Positions 59,401 through 64,000 of a stretch of DNA of 64,000 bases are shown here, piece after piece; the stretch's first letter is position 1; each line of letters opens with the position of its first letter. Source of the stretch: Yersinia mollaretii ATCC 43969 (GTDB lineage Bacteria > Pseudomonadota > Gammaproteobacteria > Enterobacterales > Enterobacteriaceae); contig NZ_CP054043.1 of assembly GCF_013282725.1 (NCBI RefSeq), positions 2,728,001 through 2,792,000 of the forward strand, written 5' to 3'. The position numbers were made by a program, and so were the translations under genes. The notes under the pieces are model-generated. The model had not been told where the DNA came from. It worked only from the letters and a program-made list of their open reading frames with translations, and ran no database searches.

Positions 59401-60651
59401 ATGGACAATCATCAAATTCCCCAAGCCACGTCGCCTTTGGCCGCGTGGCTTGACTACCTTGAGCGCTTGCATTCTCAACCTATTGAGTTGGGTCTGGAGC
59501 GTGTTAAACAGGTTGCTGAGCATCTTGATCTGCTTAAACCTGCCCCGAAAGTATTTACCGTTGCCGGCACCAATGGCAAAGGCACCACCTGCTGTACCCT
59601 AGAATCAATTTTACTGGCAGCGGGTCTGCGGGTAGGGGTTTACAGCTCACCTCATCTTTTGCGTTACACCGAGCGAGTCCGTATTCAGGGGCAAGAACTG
59701 TCTGAGGCCGAACATAGCCACTCTTTCGCCCAAATTGAAGCTGGACGTGAAGGCATCTCGCTGACTTACTTCGAATTTGGCACCTTATCGGCACTGCAAT
59801 TATTTAAGCAGGCTAAGCTTGATGTGGTGATTCTGGAAGTGGGTCTCGGTGGGCGGTTGGACGCGACCAATATTGTTGATTCTGATGTTGCGGCGATCAC
59901 CAGTATCGCGATAGATCATACTGACTGGTTGGGTTTTGACCGGGAGAGCATTGGGCGTGAAAAAGCCGGTGTGTTCCGCGCAGGAAAACCTGCGGTGGTG
60001 GGGGAGCCAGATATGCCGCTCTCCATTGCCGATGTTGCCGCGAAACTCGGTGCGCAGCTCTATCAGCGTGATAAGGCGTGGCAGTTCAGTCAGCAAGAGC
60101 AAAGCTGGTGCTGGCAGTGCGACGATCGTCAGTGGGCTGATTTGCCACTACCTAATGTGCCGTTGGCGAATGCGGCCACTGCGTTAGCCGTGCTGCACTA
60201 TTCGAAATTACCCTTGAGTGAAGCGGCTATTCACCAAGGCTTGCAAGCTGCCCGTTTGCCGGGGCGTTTCCAGCGAGTCAGTGAGCAACCCTTGCTGATT
60301 TTGGATGTTGCCCATAATCCACATGCCGCACGTTATTTGACCGATCGACTAGCTCAGTTGCCGAAACAGGGTAAAGTACGGGCAGTGGTGGGGATGTTAT
60401 CCGATAAAGATATTGCGGGGACATTGGCATGTCTGGCTGAACAGGTCGACGAATGGTACTGCGCACCGCTAGAGGGGCCGCGTGGGGCCACTGCGGCGCA
60501 ACTGGCTGAACATCTCAGTCTCTCCCGCCAGTTTGGCGATGTTGAAACAGCTTGGCGTCAGGCTATGCAGGATGCAGAACCACAGGATGTGGTCATTGTC
60601 TGTGGCTCTTTCCATACTGTCGCCCATGTGATGGCAGCATTGAATCTATGA
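59401..60651 (+). CDS. folC: FolC, dihydrofolate synthase / folylpolyglutamate synthase
   Basis: Adds glutamate to dihydropteroate and to folates. 416 residues from the ATG at 59401; a GTG at 59389 would add four. The ATP-binding P-loop AGTNGKGTT is at about 55-63, and there are YSSPHLLRYTERVR, FEFGTLSALQLF, LEVGLGGRLDATN and the mobile-loop-type DVAHNPHAARYL. It is followed by dedD, cvpA and purF as in E. coli. Confidence 0.95.
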   Translation: MDNHQIPQATSPLAAWLDYLERLHSQPIELGLERVKQVAEHLDLLKPAPKVFTVAGTNGKGTTCCTLESILLAAGLRVGVYSSPHLLRYTERVRIQGQELSEAEHSHSFAQIEAGREGISLTYFEFGTLSALQLFKQAKLDVVILEVGLGGRLDATNIVDSDVAAITSIAIDHTDWLGFDRESIGREKAGVFRAGKPAVVGEPDMPLSIADVAAKLGAQLYQRDKAWQFSQQEQSWCWQCDDRQWADLPLPNVPLANAATALAVLHYSKLPLSEAAIHQGLQAARLPGRFQRVSEQPLLILDVAHNPHAARYLTDRLAQLPKQGKVRAVVGMLSDKDIAGTLACLAEQVDEWYCAPLEGPRGATAAQLAEHLSLSRQFGDVETAWRQAMQDAEPQDVVIVCGSFHTVAHVMAALNL

Positions 60652-60707
60652 CAGTATCGAGTTTATAACCGCTTGAATTTATAAACGAATGAATGTGGGG
60701 AGTGCGA

Positions 60708-61451
60708 GTGGCAAGTAAGTTCCAGAACCGTTTAGTCGGGACCATAATTCTGGTGGCATTGGGCGTGATTTTACTGCCGGGGCTACTGGATGGCAAAAAA
60801 AAGCATTATGAGGATGAGTTTGCAGCTATCCCCTTAGTGCCAAAACCCGGCGATAGTCAGGAAATTGACGCGGTTCCGCCGGTCAGTCAACCTTTGCCTA
60901 TCGCGCCACCGGAAGGTGCGGCGCAAGCCGTGGAAGTCCCCAAAGATGACTCCGTTTCTCAGGCCGCGAATGATGCCGGTAACCTGCCATCTGAACCGAC
61001 AATCGTCACACCGCCACCAATACGAAATAAGCCGGTTGAGGTGAAACCTGTTGAGAAGAAATCGGTCGAAATCAAACCGATACCGGTAGAGAAAAAACCG
61101 CAGGAGGTCAAACCTAAACCTGAGGTTAAGCCGGAAGCTAAACCAGAAGTTAAACCAGAAATTCAGCCGGAGAGCAAACCGGCGACAGAAGAAAAGGCAC
61201 CGGTAGGACAGGCTTATGTCGTCCAACTGGGGGCGCTAAAAAATGCGGCTAAAGTGAATGAAGTTGTCGCCACACTGCGCCTGTCAGGTCATCGGGCATT
61301 TACCGTGCCTGCGACCCCGGTTCAGGGCCAGATAACCCGAGTATTTGTCGGGCCGGATGCGTCAAAGCAAAAATTGCAATCTGCCTTACCGGAGCTTAAT
61401 TCATTAAGTGGCCTGAATGGACAGGTTCGGCCCTACAGCACAGGGCGGTGA
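60708..61451 (+). CDS. dedD: DedD, SPOR-domain cell division protein
   Basis: 247 residues. A single N-terminal membrane anchor (LVGTIILVALGVILLPGLL), a long Pro/Lys/Glu/Val-rich linker (about 100-165) of imperfect VKP and EKKP repeats, and a C-terminal SPOR domain (about 170-245, AYVVQLGALKNAAKVNEVVA) that binds glycan strands stripped of stem peptides at the septum. The GTG at 60708 has GGGGAG at 60697-60702 and gives (M)ASKFQNRLVGT as in E. coli. The ATG at 60693 in the same frame is a weaker choice. Confidence 0.92.
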   Translation: MASKFQNRLVGTIILVALGVILLPGLLDGKKKHYEDEFAAIPLVPKPGDSQEIDAVPPVSQPLPIAPPEGAAQAVEVPKDDSVSQAANDAGNLPSEPTIVTPPPIRNKPVEVKPVEKKSVEIKPIPVEKKPQEVKPKPEVKPEAKPEVKPEIQPESKPATEEKAPVGQAYVVQLGALKNAAKVNEVVATLRLSGHRAFTVPATPVQGQITRVFVGPDASKQKLQSALPELNSLSGLNGQVRPYSTGR

Positions 61452-61504
61452 GATTTAACTGTGCGGCTAGAGGTCAGGGCGCACGGGGTTTGTGAGCTAA
61501 GTTT

Positions 61505-61545
61505 GTGCGACGATTGTTGTTTTTAAAATCGTCGCACTTTAATTT
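61505..61545 (+). terminator. Rho-independent terminator after dedD
   Basis: GTGCGACGAT (61505-61514) pairs perfectly with ATCGTCGCAC (61528-61537), followed by TTTAATTT. It separates folC-dedD from the PurR-controlled cvpA-purF operon. Confidence 0.78.
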
Positions 61546-61566
61546 GTCATGGGGTCAGAAACCCCT

Positions 61567-61582
61567 ACGCAAACGTTTTCTT
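61567..61582 (+). promoter_or_regulatory. PurR operator of cvpA-purF
   Basis: ACGCAAACGTTTTCTT matches the PurR consensus ACGCAAACGTTTTCNT in every fixed position. A TAGAAT at 61590-61595 is a good -10, so the operator covers the -35 region, as in E. coli. Confidence 0.92.
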
Positions 61583-61640
61583 TTTCTGTTAGAATTCGCC
61601 GCGAACAGGATGCAGCGGCGATTTCGTCATTGGAATAGTC

Positions 61641-62150
61641 ATGGTCTGGATTGATTACGTCATTATAGGGATTATCGGATTTTCTGCGTTAGTCAGCTTA
61701 ATTCGGGGATTTGTCCGTGAAGCATTGTCACTTGTAACATGGGGATGCGCGTTTTTTGTCGCCAGCCATTTTTACACTTACCTTGCTATCTACTTCACTC
61801 GCTTTGAAGATGAAGTAGTGCGTAACGGAATTGCCATCGGCATTTTGTTCATCGCGACATTGATCGTCGGGGCTATTGTTAACTACGTGATTGGCTCACT
61901 GGTTGAACGTACCGGGTTATCAGGAACAGACAGGGTATTGGGGATCTGTTTTGGGGCGCTGCGAGGTGTTCTGATTGTCTCAGCCATGTTGTTCTTTCTC
62001 GATACATTCACCGGCTTTTCACAAAGTGAAGACTGGAAGCAGTCACAATTAATCCCGCAGTTCAGTTATATCATCAGGTGGTTCTTTGACTACCTGCAGA
62101 GCACGTCGAGTTTCTTACCGAATCAATTACCGATTCGGAGCGGCTTATGA
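61641..62150 (+). CDS. cvpA: CvpA, colicin V production membrane protein
   Basis: 169 residues (162 in E. coli) with four predicted transmembrane helices ([20 protein letters not shown] is the first). The family is needed for colicin V production and for bile and envelope stress tolerance; its molecular action is unknown. First gene of the PurR-controlled cvpA-purF operon, 12 bases before purF. Confidence 0.94.
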   Translation: MVWIDYVIIGIIGFSALVSLIRGFVREALSLVTWGCAFFVASHFYTYLAIYFTRFEDEVVRNGIAIGILFIATLIVGAIVNYVIGSLVERTGLSGTDRVLGICFGALRGVLIVSAMLFFLDTFTGFSQSEDWKQSQLIPQFSYIIRWFFDYLQSTSSFLPNQLPIRSGL

Positions 62151-62162
62151 GGAAAAGACAAC

Positions 62163-63680
62163 ATGTGCGGTATTGTCGGTATCGCCGGTTTTTCACCGGT
62201 AAACCAGTCGATTTATGATGCGCTGACGGTGCTCCAGCACCGAGGCCAGGATGCTGCGGGCATCGTTACCATTGATGCCCATAATGGGTTCCGGCTGCGT
62301 AAAGCAAACGGCTTGGTGAAGGATGTATTTGAAACCCGGCATATGCTGCGCTTACAGGGGAATATGGGTATTGGCCATGTTCGTTACCCGACAGCAGGTA
62401 GCTCCAGTGCTTCAGAGGCTCAGCCCTTCTACGTTAACTCACCGTTTGGCATCACCTTGGCTCATAACGGTAATCTGACTAACGCTCACCAACTGAGAAA
62501 GAAATTATTCGAAGTTTCTCGCCGTCATGTGAACACCACGTCTGACTCAGAAATTCTGCTGAATATTTTTGCCAGTGAATTGGACCGTTTCCAACATTAC
62601 CCGTTGGAGTCTGACAACATTTTTGCCGCTGTTGCCGCAACGCATCAGCTGATTCGTGGTGCCTATGCTTGCGTCGCGATGATTATCGGCCATGGCATGG
62701 TCGCCTTCCGTGACCCTAACGGTATCCGTCCGTTGGTGATTGGTAAACGCACCTTGGTTGATGGCCGCAATGAGTACATGGTCGCTTCTGAAAGTGTGGC
62801 ACTCGATACCCTTGGCTTCGAATTCCTGCGCGATGTTGCGCCGGGCGAAGCGGTGTATATCACCGAAAAAGGCCAGTTGTTCACTCGCCAGTGTGCTGAA
62901 AATCCAAAATACAACCCGTGCTTGTTTGAATATGTCTATTTTGCCCGTCCAGACTCCTTTATGGACAAAATTTCGGTTTACAGTGCGCGCGTGCGCATGG
63001 GCCAGAAATTGGGCGCAAAAATTGCCAAACAGTGGGAAGACTTGGATATTGATGTGGTTATCCCTATCCCTGAAACCTCCTGCGATATCGCGCTGGAAAT
63101 TGCCCGTATTCTGGATAAGCCGTACCGCCAGGGGTTTGTGAAAAACCGCTATGTCGGCCGTACCTTCATCATGCCGGGCCAGCAAGAGCGTCGTAAATCA
63201 GTGCGCCGCAAACTGAACGCCAACCGTGCCGAGTTCCGTGATAAGAACGTATTATTGGTGGATGACTCTATCGTACGGGGTACGACATCAGAACAAATCG
63301 TCGAGATGGCACGTGAAGCTGGGGCGAAGAAAGTCTATTTTGCTTCTGCCGCTCCTGAAATTCGCTTCCCGAATGTGTACGGCATCGACATGCCTAGCGC
63401 CAATGAATTGATTGCGCATGGCCGTGAGGTGGATGAGATTCGCCAGTTGATTGGTGCCGATGCACTGATTTTCCAGGATCTTCCCGACCTGATCGAAGCC
63501 GTGCGCGAAGATAACCCCGATATTACTCAGTTTGAGTGCTCAGTCTTTAATGGCGTTTACGTCACTAAAGATGTTGATCAGAGCTATCTGGAGTATCTGG
63601 AGTCGTTACGTAACGATGATGCGCAGGCATTACGTAATCATAACGAAGCGGAAAATCTTGAGATGCATAACGAAGGGTAA
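62163..63680 (+). CDS. purF: PurF, amidophosphoribosyltransferase
   Basis: The committed step of purine synthesis (PRPP plus glutamine to phosphoribosylamine). 505 residues, the same length as E. coli. After Met removal Cys2 is the glutamine-amidotransferase nucleophile ([10 protein letters not shown]). The PRPP-binding motif [13 protein letters not shown] is at about 362-374, and the substrate-loop region [10 protein letters not shown] precedes it. GAGGAAAAG is the Shine-Dalgarno. Transcribed with cvpA under a PurR site, with its own terminator. Confidence 0.97.
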   Translation: MCGIVGIAGFSPVNQSIYDALTVLQHRGQDAAGIVTIDAHNGFRLRKANGLVKDVFETRHMLRLQGNMGIGHVRYPTAGSSSASEAQPFYVNSPFGITLAHNGNLTNAHQLRKKLFEVSRRHVNTTSDSEILLNIFASELDRFQHYPLESDNIFAAVAATHQLIRGAYACVAMIIGHGMVAFRDPNGIRPLVIGKRTLVDGRNEYMVASESVALDTLGFEFLRDVAPGEAVYITEKGQLFTRQCAENPKYNPCLFEYVYFARPDSFMDKISVYSARVRMGQKLGAKIAKQWEDLDIDVVIPIPETSCDIALEIARILDKPYRQGFVKNRYVGRTFIMPGQQERRKSVRRKLNANRAEFRDKNVLLVDDSIVRGTTSEQIVEMAREAGAKKVYFASAAPEIRFPNVYGIDMPSANELIAHGREVDEIRQLIGADALIFQDLPDLIEAVREDNPDITQFECSVFNGVYVTKDVDQSYLEYLESLRNDDAQALRNHNEAENLEMHNEG

Positions 63681-63715
63681 TACACCGTCGTTTTACTGAT
63701 AGATAAAGATGAATC

Positions 63716-63757
63716 AAAAAGGTGCAATCCGCTTTTAAACGCGGTGCACCTTTTTTT
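63716..63757 (+). terminator. Rho-independent terminator of cvpA-purF
   Basis: AAAAAGGTGCA (63716-63726) pairs with TGCACCTTTTT (63745-63755), with an inner CCGC/GCGG pair (63729-63732 and 63741-63744) and further T after it. Confidence 0.92.
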
Positions 63758-63843
63758 ATTTTAGGATGCGGGGTTTTGAGATGTGGATAGCATCACTTGC
63801 TAATCCATGCCTGATACGGCAAAGTTTGCCCCTATTTGTTTAT

Positions 63844-63868
63844 GTTATGCTTAATTTAGTAGCATAAC
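63844..63868. promoter_or_regulatory. Perfect dyad in the ubiX leader
   Basis: GTTATGCT (63844-63851) and AGCATAAC (63861-63868) are perfect inverted arms around nine bases, about 22 bases before the ubiX ATG. It could be an operator or a 5' hairpin near the ribosome-binding site; no regulator was recognised. Confidence 0.4.
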
Positions 63869-63889
63869 GTCAGTGTGAGGCAGTTTTCC

Positions 63890-64000
63890 ATGAAACGACT
63901 TATTATCGGTATCAGTGGGGCCAGCGGGGCCATTTATGGCGTGCGGCTGTTACAGGTGCTGCAACATGTCGAGGGCGTGGAAACACATTTGATCATCACT
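63890..64000 (+). CDS. ubiX: UbiX, flavin prenyltransferase (5' part, cut by window end)
   Basis: Only the first 37 codons are present. [20 protein letters not shown] is the start of the UbiX/Pad1 family, with the flavin-binding G-I-S-G-A-S-G-A loop. UbiX makes prenylated FMN for the decarboxylase UbiD in ubiquinone synthesis. A GTGAGG motif about 11 bases upstream may be the ribosome-binding site. It follows purF as in E. coli. Confidence 0.92.
   Translation, partial: MKRLIIGISGASGAIYGVRLLQVLQHVEGVETHLIIT

Overview
The window is a chromosomal segment from an enterobacterium, most probably a Yersinia of the enterocolitica/environmental type. This rests on recognisable orthologues (an rcsC-type product beginning LKYLSSFRTT, mnmC, flk, agp, dedD), on core gene order shared with E. 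coli, and on numerous 127-bp ERIC elements. rcsD, which carries a frameshift in Y. pestis, is intact here. Species level cannot be fixed by reading alone.

Layout. (1) 1-12.0 kb: the nrdA-side intergenic region with an ERIC element and a DnaA box; ubiG (-), gyrA (+), and the Rcs phosphorelay as rcsC (+) converging on rcsD-rcsB (-), separated by a tandem ERIC array; then an MFS transporter (-). (2) 12.0-30.3 kb: an accessory block holding a 4,235-residue BapA-type adhesin (38 Ig-like repeats, part of them arranged as 402-residue super-repeats) followed by its own type I secretion system: a TolC-like channel, a LapB-type ABC exporter and an HlyD-type adaptor. (3) 30.3-32.1 kb: a divergent micF small-RNA homologue and an OmpC-type porin. 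(4) 32.2-41.4 kb: the conserved block smrB / prmB-aroC-mepA-yfcA-epmC-yfcL / mnmC / fabB. (5) 41.6-54 kb: accessory and semi-conserved genes between fabB and pdxB: a PAS-GGDEF diguanylate cyclase, an amino-acid racemase, a glucose-1-phosphatase, a YbiR permease, flk, the copper/redox operon scsABCD, a Phd-Doc toxin-antitoxin pair, a DMT transporter and a divergent AraC regulator. (6) 54.2-64 kb: the conserved run pdxB-usg-truA-dedA-accD-folC-dedD-cvpA-purF-ubiX (ubiX cut by the window edge).

How the parts work together. Much of the window concerns the cell surface: the Rcs relay senses envelope stress, MicF/OmpC set porin content, BapA and its exporter would place a giant adhesin outside the cell, MepA and DedD act in peptidoglycan remodelling and division, and ScsABCD handles periplasmic disulfides. 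The diguanylate cyclase is a plausible but unproven biofilm input. The rest is housekeeping: DNA topology, ubiquinone, chorismate, fatty acids, PLP, purines, folate and tRNA modification.

Main points for follow-up: (a) bapABCD lies exactly between rcsD and micF-ompC, which are neighbours in E. coli; (b) ERIC elements lie over the 3' ends of four genes in one reading frame, giving the proteins related C-terminal tails (N-P-L-R-P, N-I-L-R-P, N-P-L-R-I, T-L-R-H) and a stop codon; (c) a MicF homologue was found from its conserved 5' seed and terminator; (d) a perfect 24-bp tandem duplication copies the mepA start region.
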